This document shows, in pieces, positions 24,671-35,000 of a DNA stretch of 64,000 nucleotides. The translations under genes were made by a program, and so were the position numbers. The stretch is from contig CAZRWD010000004.1 in NCBI GenBank assembly GCA_964603785.1, forward strand, positions 124,001 through 188,000, read 5' to 3'. Origin of the DNA: CAZRWD01 sp964603785 (GTDB lineage Bacteria > Fermentibacterota > Fermentibacteria > Fermentibacterales > Fermentibacteraceae). Numbering within the stretch: the stretch's first letter is position 1; each line of letters begins with the position of its first letter. The notes under the pieces were generated by a model. It saw nothing but the letters and a program-made list of their open reading frames with translations, had not been told where the DNA came from and searched no databases.

Positions 24671-25348
24671 ATGAAGCGCAACGGTTTCGTTCTGCTTCTT
24701 GCCGCAGTGCTGGTCCTCGCTTCCAGCGCAGCCGCAAGAACCTGGTCCGCCGGTGAGCTCTCCCAGTATTCGCACCAGGAAATCGATGCCATGGGCAACG
24801 ACAACCTGGCTCTCCAGATCGCGTACTGGGAGTGGGTGAAGGCCGAGGCCGACGCGAAGATCGCCGAGTGGGAGCCCCAGGTTCTCCCTCTGCGCGCGCA
24901 GGCCGCCGCGCTCGATCAGCAGATCGCCCAGCTCCAGAGCCAGATCAACACCCTCAGGGCCGACATCGAGAGACTCCGCAACTCCGGCGTCTCCCACCTC
25001 ATCGTCGAGGGCGAGTGCCTCTGGACCATCGCCTCCTACCACTACTACTACAACGACGGCACCAAGTGGCCCATGATCTACGAGCGCAACCGCGACAAGA
25101 TCAGCGACCCCGACCTGATCTATGCCGGTGACACGATCATCGTGCCGGTGCCCATGGTTTCCAGCTACACGGTTCGCGAGGGCGACTTCCTGGGCAAGAT
25201 CGCGGGCTACGGCGTGGTCTACGGCGACAGGGGCATGTGGCCCCAGCTGTACGAGGCCAACCGCGGCCAGATCAGCGATCCCAACCTCATCTACCCCGGC
25301 CAGGTCCTCACCATCCCCAGGACCGGGGCAAGGCCCGGCGGACGTTAG
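24671..25348 (+). CDS. Secreted coiled-coil protein with two LysM domains
   Basis: This 225-residue protein has a signal peptide (MKRNGFVLLLAAVLVLASSAAA), a coiled-coil region (about 45-105) and two LysM domains. The first spans about 110-160 (L-W-T-I-A...W-P-M-I-Y-E-R-N...Y-A-G-D-T-I-I-V-P) and the second 165-217 (V-R-E-G-D-F-L...W-P-Q-L-Y-E-A-N...Y-P-G-Q-V-L-T-I-P). LysM binds N-acetylglucosamine in peptidoglycan, so it should hold a coiled coil against the wall. It starts 22 bases after the Lpp-like lipoprotein with its own AAGGGAGG. The two probably interact through their coiled coils. An intrinsic terminator follows. Confidence 0.88.
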   Translation: MKRNGFVLLLAAVLVLASSAAARTWSAGELSQYSHQEIDAMGNDNLALQIAYWEWVKAEADAKIAEWEPQVLPLRAQAAALDQQIAQLQSQINTLRADIERLRNSGVSHLIVEGECLWTIASYHYYYNDGTKWPMIYERNRDKISDPDLIYAGDTIIVPVPMVSSYTVREGDFLGKIAGYGVVYGDRGMWPQLYEANRGQISDPNLIYPGQVLTIPRTGARPGGR

Positions 25349-25363
25349 AGCATCCTGTCGGAC

Positions 25364-25397
25364 GGAAGCTCCCCCCTCCCGGGGGAGCTTCCTTTTT
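25364..25397 (+). terminator. Intrinsic terminator
   Basis: A perfect 12-bp stem (25364-25375 with 25381-25392), loop CTCCC, followed by TTTTT. It is the cleanest terminator in the window and closes the lipoprotein-LysM transcript 16 bases after its last stop. Confidence 0.92.
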
Positions 25398-25420
25398 CGG
25401 ATCGGAATCCTGCTGAGCAA

Positions 25421-26383
25421 ATGACGGACAGCGGAACCACCCGCATCGAGCTGGCGACATCCGAGGCCGGCGAGGTATTCGGCCCCGGAGACTCCTATCT
25501 CAGGCTGATCTGCAGCAGGCTGGGCGTGACCGCGGCCTACAGGGACGGGTTCCTCGTGTTCAACGGGCCCTCCGAGGCGGCGGAGAGGGCCGCGCGCGTC
25601 GCGTCGAAGCTGCTGGAGGAGTTGCGCATCGCCGGGACCGTCCGGGAGATGACCCTCTATACCGCGCTGGACTTCCCGCAGCCCTCCGAGTCGGACCTGG
25701 ACCTGCCGGTGCCCGGGAAGGCCGGGAGGGTGCAGCCGAGGACGCCCGGCCAGGCCGACTACATAAGGGCCATCAGGCAGAGCGAGATCGTGTTCAGCAT
25801 CGGGCCCGCCGGGACCGGGAAGACCTTCCTCGCCGTGGCGGCCGCCGTGGCGGCTCTGCGCGACGGCCTGGTGGAGCGGATAGTGATCACCCGCCCGGCC
25901 GTCGAGGCCGGCGAGAACCTGGGCTTCCTCCCGGGCGACCTCCAGCAGAAGATCGACCCCTACCTGAAACCCATCTACGACGCCCTGAACGACACGATCT
26001 CCCCCGCGCGCCTCAGACGCAGCCTCGACAACGGAGTCATCGAGGTGGCCCCGCTGGCGTACATGCGCGGCAGGACCCTCAACGACGCGTTCGTGATCCT
26101 CGACGAGGCCCAGAACACCACCCTCACGCAGCTCAAGATGTTCCTGACGAGGCTCGGCTTCAGGTCGAGGGCCGTGATCACCGGGGACATCACCCAGATC
26201 GACCTCAGGCCCGCATCCTCCTCCGGGCTGGTCAGGGTGCGGCCGATACTGGACTCCGTGGAGGGGATAGCCTTCGTATACCTGGCGGAGAGGGATGTCG
26301 TTAGGCATCCCCTGGTCCAGAGGATTATATCCGCATTCTCCAGGGCGGAGACCGTCGGTCGCGGGGAGGAGCCCGAGGGATGA
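25421..26383 (+). CDS. phoH: PhoH/YbeZ-type ATPase
   Basis: A 320-residue protein with an N-terminal KH-like region and a P-loop ATPase domain: Walker A G-P-A-G-T-G-K-T (residues 128-135), R-P-A-V-E-A-G-E-N-L-G-F-L-P-G, Walker B V-I-L-D-E-A-Q-N and T-G-D-I-T-Q-I-D. PhoH-like proteins work with YbeY in RNA processing, and ybeY is two genes downstream. ATG 25421 has only a weak ribosome site. Its stop overlaps the next start by four bases. It opens a run of six genes. Confidence 0.92.
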   Translation: MTDSGTTRIELATSEAGEVFGPGDSYLRLICSRLGVTAAYRDGFLVFNGPSEAAERAARVASKLLEELRIAGTVREMTLYTALDFPQPSESDLDLPVPGKAGRVQPRTPGQADYIRAIRQSEIVFSIGPAGTGKTFLAVAAAVAALRDGLVERIVITRPAVEAGENLGFLPGDLQQKIDPYLKPIYDALNDTISPARLRRSLDNGVIEVAPLAYMRGRTLNDAFVILDEAQNTTLTQLKMFLTRLGFRSRAVITGDITQIDLRPASSSGLVRVRPILDSVEGIAFVYLAERDVVRHPLVQRIISAFSRAETVGRGEEPEG

Positions 26384-28440
26384 GGAAGGATCCGAGGGTT
26401 CTCGCCGGGTTGTCCGGGCTGGCGGTCATCTCCGGCGTCTACCTGGCCCTGCTGTCCCCGTCGCTCGCCATGACGGACTTCGAGGTCCAGCAGGGGCAGC
26501 TGGTGAGCGAGGCCGTGACAGCCCCCTTCGGCTTCGAGGTCCCGCTCTCCGGCGACGAGATGGACGCCCTCCACGATCAGACGGCCATAGCCGTCCCCTT
26601 CTACCTCTTCTACTCGGATGCCGTGTGGCCCGCCCTCGCGCCCAGGCTCGAGTCCAGCCTCGGCATCTGCACCGATCTGCGCTATTTCGACAGCACCTTT
26701 GCAGACAACGCCATACGCGATCTCTCCGTCTTCTACGACAAGGGGGTCTTCGACCTCGACGAGGTGAGGCGCCTCTACGCGGGCGATCTCGCGGTCCTGA
26801 GGCGCGGCGACGATTCGGGCTCCGTCACGCAGATCGCCGGCCTGAACATCCACAGCCTGACGGAGGTGTCGGCCGCCTTCTCCTCGACCCTGCGGGGTGG
26901 CGGCCTCCCGGCGGGCATGGCCGACACGATAGCCTCCTCGCTGACCCCGAACGTGCTCCCCGACGAACCCAGGCGCGAGTCCGCCATCCTGGAGCAGCTC
27001 TCGGTCATCAACCCTGTGGACACGGTCCTGGCGGCCGGGGACACGATCATCCCCGCGGGCGGGATCGTGACGGAGCGGACCGTGAGGTACATCGAGGCCC
27101 TCAGGTCCGCCCAGGCCCAGGGCGTGGCCGGCAGGAGGTTCCGCTATACGCTGGGCAGACTGCTCCTCCTGGCGGGCATACTCGCGCTCGCCGTCCTGTA
27201 CACCAGGGACTCCATGCCGGAGGCCTGGAAGTCGACCTCGCGGCTGCTCCTGCTCTGCACCACATGGTCGGTCACCGTCGCCGCCACCGGCCTTTCCTGG
27301 CTGGTGCTCGGCCAGCTCTACAGCGGGTCGTTCGCCACCTTCGCCACATTCGGGGCGGTCCACACGAGCGTGTTCTTCCGCAGGCGCGACGCGGCGGTCT
27401 ACACCTTCCTGTTCGCCATGCTCTCGGCCCTCGGACAGCCGCATCCCTACTGCAGCATGATGGTGACCTCGGTCTCGGGCGTGCTCGCCGCCTACCTCGT
27501 CTGGGACCTCCGCAGGCGCAGCAGCATCCCGAAGAGCATCCTCTTCTCCGCCCTCGGCGGGACGCTGGCTCTGGTCCTCTGCAGGCTGCTCGACATCGGC
27601 CTGGCAGGAACGCCCCTGTGGACGAGCGCTCTGGAGACCCTCCTGTCCCCAGTCGCCGGGATCGGCGCGGCCACCGCCCTTCTCTTCTCGTTCGAGAAGA
27701 TCTTCGGTGTCAGCACGCTGCTCTCGATAGAGGAGGTCAGGAACAGGAACCACCCGCTCCTCCTCGAGCTCAGCAAGTGGGCCATGGGAACATGGCAGCA
27801 CTCGCAGCACGTGGCCGATCTCGCGTCGGAGGCCGCCCGTGCCATAGACGCGAACTCGGGGCTCGCGGAGGCCGGAGGGCTCTTCCACGACATCGGCAAG
27901 GTCCGTGACCCCAGGCATTTCATAGAGAACCTCGCCCCGGGCTCCCCCAATCCGCACGACGAGCTCCACCCGGTCGAGAGCGTCAGGAAGGTGATCGCCC
28001 ACGTGGCGGAGGGGAGGCGCCTGGCCAGGAAGTTCAGGGTCCCTCCCCCCGTGGCCGACATCATCGGGGAGCATCACGGGACGACCATCATGAAGGTCTT
28101 CCTCGAGAAGGCCAGGAACCAGGCCGCGGACGGGGCGGAGGTCGATCCCGACGACTTCCGATACCCCGGGCCGAGACCGCGCAGCCGCGAGGCGGCCATC
28201 GTGATGCTGGCCGACGCCGTCGAGTCGGCCACGAAGAACCTGGACGCCTCGAGCGCCGACTCCCTGCCCGAGATAATCCGTGAGATAATCGAGGACCGTG
28301 ACTCGGATGGACAGCTCGATGACTGCCATATCACCAGGGGCAACCTCAGGACGATCCAGGAGGCCTTCCTGAAGGTCCTGAGGGGCAGGTTCCACGAAAG
28401 GGTGAAGGACTATCCGCATGGATCAGGAACCGAGCGTTGA
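26380..28440 (+). CDS. pgpH: 7TM-HD cyclic-di-AMP phosphodiesterase (PgpH-like)
   Basis: This 686-residue protein has one N-terminal membrane segment, an extracytoplasmic 7TMR-HDED domain (about 30-260), seven membrane segments (about 265-445) and a cytoplasmic HD domain with H-S-Q-H-V, F-H-D-I-G-K (near residue 503), N-P-H-D-E-L-H-P and H-H-G-T-T. This is the PgpH layout. Known members hydrolyse cyclic di-AMP. The metal-binding His and Asp residues are all present. It overlaps phoH by ATGA and contains the ybeY start inside its end. No diadenylate cyclase gene is in the window. Confidence 0.9.
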   Translation: MRKDPRVLAGLSGLAVISGVYLALLSPSLAMTDFEVQQGQLVSEAVTAPFGFEVPLSGDEMDALHDQTAIAVPFYLFYSDAVWPALAPRLESSLGICTDLRYFDSTFADNAIRDLSVFYDKGVFDLDEVRRLYAGDLAVLRRGDDSGSVTQIAGLNIHSLTEVSAAFSSTLRGGGLPAGMADTIASSLTPNVLPDEPRRESAILEQLSVINPVDTVLAAGDTIIPAGGIVTERTVRYIEALRSAQAQGVAGRRFRYTLGRLLLLAGILALAVLYTRDSMPEAWKSTSRLLLLCTTWSVTVAATGLSWLVLGQLYSGSFATFATFGAVHTSVFFRRRDAAVYTFLFAMLSALGQPHPYCSMMVTSVSGVLAAYLVWDLRRRSSIPKSILFSALGGTLALVLCRLLDIGLAGTPLWTSALETLLSPVAGIGAATALLFSFEKIFGVSTLLSIEEVRNRNHPLLLELSKWAMGTWQHSQHVADLASEAARAIDANSGLAEAGGLFHDIGKVRDPRHFIENLAPGSPNPHDELHPVESVRKVIAHVAEGRRLARKFRVPPPVADIIGEHHGTTIMKVFLEKARNQAADGAEVDPDDFRYPGPRPRSREAAIVMLADAVESATKNLDASSADSLPEIIREIIEDRDSDGQLDDCHITRGNLRTIQEAFLKVLRGRFHERVKDYPHGSGTER

Positions 28441-28806
28441 GGCGCTCGTCGAAGACCCCGGCATCGACACCGCCGAGCTCCTCGGGATCATCTCTCCCCA
28501 GGTGAGGGGGCCCGTGGAGGTGGTCCTCGCCGACCCCGGCTGCATGCGCATTCTGAACCGGGACTACCGCCACGTCGACAGACCCACGGATGTCCTGACA
28601 TTCGACCTGTCCGAGGGCGGAGAAGGGCCCGAGGGCGTGATCTATGTCGACGCCAGGCTGAATCCCCCCCTCGAAGCTCTGCTGGAGAGGATCTTCCACG
28701 GATATCTCCACCTGGCCGGCATGAGGCACGACACGCCGGATGAACACGAGGCCATGGACGCCCGGGTCGCCGGCATGGTGGCCGCGGCGACAGAGGCTGT
28801 CTCGAG

Positions 28807-28810
<4 letters not shown>
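28418..28810 (+). CDS. ybeY: Endoribonuclease YbeY
   Basis: This 130-residue rRNA maturation factor has motifs L-N-R-D-Y-R-H-V-D-R-P-T-D-V-L-T-F and the zinc site H-G-Y-L-H-L-A-G-M-R-H-D, with all three histidines. YbeY is needed for 16S rRNA 3' processing and ribosome quality control. ATG 28418 has AAGGA eight bases upstream and lies 23 bases inside the previous gene. Its stop overlaps the next start by ATGA. It is slightly shorter than the E. coli protein because the N-terminal part is compact. Confidence 0.92.
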
Positions 28811-30014
<1,204 letters not shown>

Positions 30015-30018
<4 letters not shown>

Positions 30019-30770
30019 GGACCACCACCCCGGCCGTCGTCCTCCGGCGGGTTCGATGGAGCGAGAGCTCTCTGATACTGACTCTCTACTCGATCGATCT
30101 CGGCAGGATCTCCGCGATCGCCAAGGGCGCGCTCCGTCCGGGCAGCCGGTTCCACGGGTCGCTCGAGCTCTTCGGCTTCCTGGAGGCCACCATCACCCTG
30201 CGCGAGGGCAGGGAGCTGGAGACCCTAGTGGAGGCCTCCGTCATCGACCCGGGAGGCAGCCTCAGGGGTGATCCGCTGGCCTTCGCCCATGCCTGCCTGA
30301 TCGCCGAATGGGTCACGGGCCTCCTCGAGGGCCCGGAATCCTCGGCGGAGGTCTACCATCTGCTGTCCAGGGTCTTCGCCATGCTCCCGGCCGCCAGGTC
30401 GAAGTGGGCGGTGACCTGTGCGGCGGTGGAGTGCCTGCTGAGGCTCTCCGGCCTCGGGATGGAGGTCGACCGCTGCACCAGGTGCGGGGAGCCCTCACCG
30501 GGCGCCGCAGGATGGACACATGCGGGCGGAGGTCTCGTCTGCCCGGGCTGTCGCGCGGTGGATGACATCGAGGTGGCGCCGGGTGTGCTGGAGTTCATAA
30601 GGACCTGCAGGAGGACCGGCATCGACGGGGCTGCGAGGACCGGCCTCTGGAAGGGCGGCTACCGGTCCTGCCACGATCTCATGAGAGACTTCGCCCAGGC
30701 TCACAACCAGTCCGGGCTGAGACTGCGCTCCCTAGCGGTACTGGAGGATCTGGAAGATGGCAAATGCTGA
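30015..30770 (+). CDS. recO: DNA repair protein RecO
   Basis: This 251-residue RecO has an N-terminal OB fold (A-V-V-L-R-R-V-R-W-S-E-S-S-L-I-L-T-L-Y, G-R-I-S-A-I-A-K-G-A), a helical middle and a zinc ribbon C-T-R-C-G...C-P-G-C. RecO loads RecA on SSB-coated DNA with RecR. The start is TTG 30015, overlapping the corC-like stop (TTGA). The gene ends 14 bases inside the glycyl-tRNA synthetase gene. Confidence 0.88.
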
Positions 30771-32076
30771 AGAGCTGATGAAGAAGCTGGTCTCGCTGTG
30801 CAAGCGCCTGGGTTTCGTCTTCCAGTCCGGGGAGGTGTACGGCGGGCTGCAGTCCGCATGGGACTACGGACCGCTGGGGGTGGAGCTCAAGAGGAACATC
30901 GAGGCGAGCTGGTGGAATGCGATGGTGCGCACCCGCTCCGACATCTTCGGCGTGGACACCGCCATCATCACGCACCCGGAGGTATGGCGCGCCTCGGGGC
31001 ATGTGGAGAACTTCCACGATCCGCTCGTCGACTGCCTGAAGTGCCGCTCCCGTTTCAGGGCGGACCAGGTCGGGGATGCCTGCCCCTCCTGCGGAGGCGC
31101 CCTGACGGCCCCGCGCGACTTCAGCCTGATGTTCCGGACCCAGATGGGCGCCGTGGACGACGAGGCCGCCCAGGTGTACCTCAGGCCCGAGACCTGCCAG
31201 TCGATCTACGTCAACTTCAGGAACATCGTGAACGCATCCAGGCCGTCCCTGCCATTCGGCATCGCGCAGATAGGCAAGGCCTTCAGGAACGAGATCACCG
31301 CGCGGAACTTCGTGTTCCGGTCGCGCGAGTTCGAGCAGATGGAGATGGAGTTCTTCTGCAGGCCCGGGGAGGCGGACCGCTGGATGGAGTACTGGGTGGC
31401 CGAACGCCTCGCCTGGTACGGCACCCTCGGGATCAGGAGCGGGAACCTCCGCCTGAGACCGCACGCCGCGGAGGAGCTGGCCCACTACGCAAGGGCCTGC
31501 ACGGACATCGAGTACACCTTCCCCTTCGCCCCCGACGGATTCGGGGAGCTCGAGGGCGTCGCCAACAGGACCGACTACGACCTGAAGGCGCACATGGCCG
31601 CCAGCGGTCAGGATCTCTCCTACATCGACCAGGCGAACAACGAGAAGCTCGTCCCGTGGACCGTGGAGACATCCGGCGGAGTAGGCAGGACCTTCCTCGC
31701 CGTCCTCCTCGACGCCTACCACGAGGATGTGATAGAGGGAAGGGAGCGGGTGGTCATGAAGCTCTCCCCCGCGCTCGCCCCCGTGAAGGCGGCCGTCCTC
31801 CCCCTGTCCCGGAGCCTGGAGGACATGGCCAGGCCTGTCGCCGACCTGCTGCGCCCCCACTGGCCCGTCAACTTCGATGTGACCGGCTCGATAGGCAAGC
31901 GCTACAGGAGGATGGACGAGATAGGAACCCCCTACTGCATCACGTGGGACTTCGACTCCGAGAGCGACGGGGCCGTTACGATACGGGAGAGGGACTCTCT
32001 CGAGCAGGTGCGCGTCCCGGTCGACAGGCTGGTGGACACTCTCCGGGGCTTCCTCACCGGCGGTTTCCGGCCGTGA
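30757..32076 (+). CDS. glyQS: Glycyl-tRNA synthetase, alpha2 type
   Basis: This 439-residue class II synthetase is of the single-chain dimeric type. Motifs are F-V-F-Q-S-G-E-V-Y-G-G, D-Y-G-P-L-G-V-E-L-K, motif 2 F-R-N-E-I-T-A-R, E-M-E-F-F and the anticodon-binding domain from about residue 340. A short zinc-like C-L-K-C...C-P-S-C insertion sits at about residues 93-112. ATG 30757 lies within the end of recO. Its last 23 bases overlap the end of the convergent giant signalling gene. The recO-glycyl-tRNA synthetase order is conserved in many bacteria. Confidence 0.93.
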   Translation: MANAEELMKKLVSLCKRLGFVFQSGEVYGGLQSAWDYGPLGVELKRNIEASWWNAMVRTRSDIFGVDTAIITHPEVWRASGHVENFHDPLVDCLKCRSRFRADQVGDACPSCGGALTAPRDFSLMFRTQMGAVDDEAAQVYLRPETCQSIYVNFRNIVNASRPSLPFGIAQIGKAFRNEITARNFVFRSREFEQMEMEFFCRPGEADRWMEYWVAERLAWYGTLGIRSGNLRLRPHAAEELAHYARACTDIEYTFPFAPDGFGELEGVANRTDYDLKAHMAASGQDLSYIDQANNEKLVPWTVETSGGVGRTFLAVLLDAYHEDVIEGRERVVMKLSPALAPVKAAVLPLSRSLEDMARPVADLLRPHWPVNFDVTGSIGKRYRRMDEIGTPYCITWDFDSESDGAVTIRERDSLEQVRVPVDRLVDTLRGFLTGGFRP

Positions 32077-35000
32077 GAGCCTCGGCCAGGTGGGCGAATG
32101 CTCCGAGGAGCGCTCCCATGCCCTTCGGCACGGATTCGGAGGCCCGCCAGGCGGCGAGGATCCTCCCTCCACCGGCGAGGCCAACCCTTATGAACAGGTA
32201 GCGGGAGTCCGCCGAGAGCATCTCGCGCAGCACTCCGGGGGCGTCATCCTCTATGTCCCGCAGCCCCGAGAGTATCTCCGGCGGGCCGAAGGAGACCGGA
32301 TCCCCTCCCGGGGCATCCATCATCAGGTACTCGCACCGCAGGGCGTTCCGTATCTCGTCGGCGATCCGTCCGACCTGGACCACGGGTTCCGAGGCGAGTC
32401 TCAGAGCGGCCCGGCCGATCTGCAGGTCCCAGCCGGGGTCGCCCGTCTCGAGGATCGACATGGCAGGCTTGCCGGAGAATGTGCTGGACATGGACGGGTT
32501 CCACAGGGTCGACCTGTCCCTGCCGTTGTCCTTGCTCTCGTAGAGGGCGACGTCCGCCCTCCTGAGGAGCAGCTCCGCGGCCTCCCCGTGGATCGGGGCC
32601 ACGGATATGCCGATGCTGACCGTGACCGGCCTTCGGTCGGGTCTGAGGACCTCGGCCGACACCCTCCGCCTTATCCTCTCGGCGATGGTGAGCGCGTTCC
32701 TCTCGGAGGCGCCGGGCAGGATCACGCCGAACTCCTCTCCGCCAAGCCGTCCCACCACGTCGTTGGGCCTCACGGTGGCCGTCACGCATTCCACGAACCT
32801 GCGCAGGAGGAGGTCTCCCTCCCTGTGTCCGAAGCCGTCGTTGACCGCCTTGAAGAAGTCCAGGTCGAGCATCAGGATCGCCAGGGGCCTCTGCCGCGAG
32901 ATCGAACCCGACGACAGCAGGTCCTTGAGCCTGGCGAACCACATGGCTGCGATCCTCGCTCCCGTCATGCTGTCGTGCTGGGTCTGCCTCTCGAGCTCGC
33001 GCAGCGCGATGGATGCGCCGATCTGCTTCGCGAAGCAGAGGAACACCTTCTGCCTCTCGCCGGAGAGGGTGTCGAACGGGGAGTCCGTCTCGACTACGAG
33101 GTAGTGGCCCTCATGGGGCGTCTCGGAGGCTGCCCTGCGGTCGACCCCGGGGTATGAGGGAGTCCTCCCCAGCTCGACGGCGTGTATGAACCGGCTCCCG
33201 AAGATGTCCCGTCCGAAGCAGTCGAGGACGGCCGGGCCGCTGCGCGAGCTGCCCGCGACCTCCTCCATCCTCCGCGTCGGGGGGAGGCCTGTTCCGAAGC
33301 CGCGGCTCTCCATGGTCTCCCACCTGCTGTTCTCCGTGTGCAGGACGGAGATGCGCATCGCGGAGGAGAACAGCGTCAGAGTCTCGAGACCCCATCCGAC
33401 GTCGGATCTGACGGCTGGCTCTCCGCCGACCTGCTCGAGTCCGGGGAACGACACTCCCTCCCTGCGAAGAAGTTCGAGCGCGCCGTCGCGGATCTCGCGG
33501 AGGTCTCCGGCCGGATCGAGTCCGCAGACCCTTCCGAGGCCGGCCCTCCTGGCCTTCAGCCGGTCGAGCGAGGCGAAGCCCCAGGCGGAGGCGGTGTCCA
33601 GCCCGGCCTCGACGTGCCTGTCCAGCTCCTCCGTGAGCAGGGCGGCCTCGACCTCCCGTAGCCTCGAGCGGGGAAGGTCCAGGACGCTCCTGGCCTGGAG
33701 GATCAGCCAGACGAGGAGCAGCCTGTCCAGCTGTCTCGCGGCGATCTGGGCGGTCCAGAGCACGCGCTCCGCCTCCGCGTGCCGGCCCGTCTGCATGGCG
33801 TTGATGCACAGCCGCCAGGCCGGGATCACCTCCTCCATGGTGGGGCGGTACTTGTCGGCCAGGACCGCTCCGATTGCCCTCGCTGCCTGCTCCGCGCCCC
33901 GCGCCCAGGCTTCGAGGGCCAGGTAGATGCCCGCCGGTATGCGGTCGAAGGAGGGGTTCTCCCTGATGGACGAAGCTATTGTCTCCGCGGCCCTCCCGGG
34001 ATCGCCCCCGCCTTCGAGCGCCTCCAGGAGGGCCAGCGTGCCGGGGATGAATTCGTCGGCCTCCGGGGGGCGGACGCCCCTACCGCACTGGTAGGCCATG
34101 AACGCCCTGTACCAGGACAGGTAGGCGGACTCCGAGGAGGACGGATCCCTTCCCAGGCGGGAGTACTCCTCCATGAGACGGGCGGCCGACCCGAAGTCCA
34201 GCATCCTCACCGACAGCGCCGCGAGCCTGCTCAGGGCGAAAGCGCTGTACTGAACGTTCTCGGCTGCGACCGCCCTGTCGTGGACCGTCTTCATGCTGGC
34301 GATCATGCTCCGAATGGAATAGCCCGGGAGCCGCTCCTCGCAGACTATCAGATAGGACAGGATCTCCGAGACCGAGGCGGCGTCCTTCCTGTTCTCCGCC
34401 AGGAGGAGCGCCCGCTCGAGTGACTCGGCTGCACGGGAGAGCTCCCCTGCATGGAGATAGACGCGCCCCCTGCACATCTCGAGGACCTGCCTGGCCTCCG
34501 GCTCCCCCGCCACGGGCTCCTCCCCGGCCTGGTCCAGCCATGCGAAGGCCTCCGGTATCCGTGCGGAGAGGGCGAACGCCACGGCCGTCCAGGCCCTGAT
34601 CATCATCCTGCTCTGCGCCGTCATCCCCCCGGGCATCTCCCTGAGGGATGCGGCGAGGCGGGAGGCCAGCTCGAGCTGGGCGTCCAGGGCGGAGAACACC
34701 CTGACCGCGAGCGAGGTGATCATGGGCGCCACCGGACTGCACGCCTGCCCGCCGAAGCAGTCCTCCAGCAGCAGATCGAGGATGCGCCTGGCCCTGCCGG
34801 GTTCGCCCTCGCGGAAGTCGAGCTCGGCGAGACGCGTCAGCGCTATCGTCCCCAGAGCCGTTCCGCGCTCCCTCTCGGCCCACGACTCGAGGAAGGGCCT
34901 GAGCGCCTCTCCGTCGAGCCCCTCCAGCCTGGACGGCTCTATCGCCAGGAGGATCGTCTCGGCCTCGGAGGACGAGTAGGTGTCGGATGGGAGGCCGGCG

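Noticed and set aside
25975..28419. 814-residue minus-strand open frame opposite phoH/pgpH
   Set aside because: Mirror frame of two well supported genes with low-complexity Glu/Gly/Arg composition and no signal or motif.
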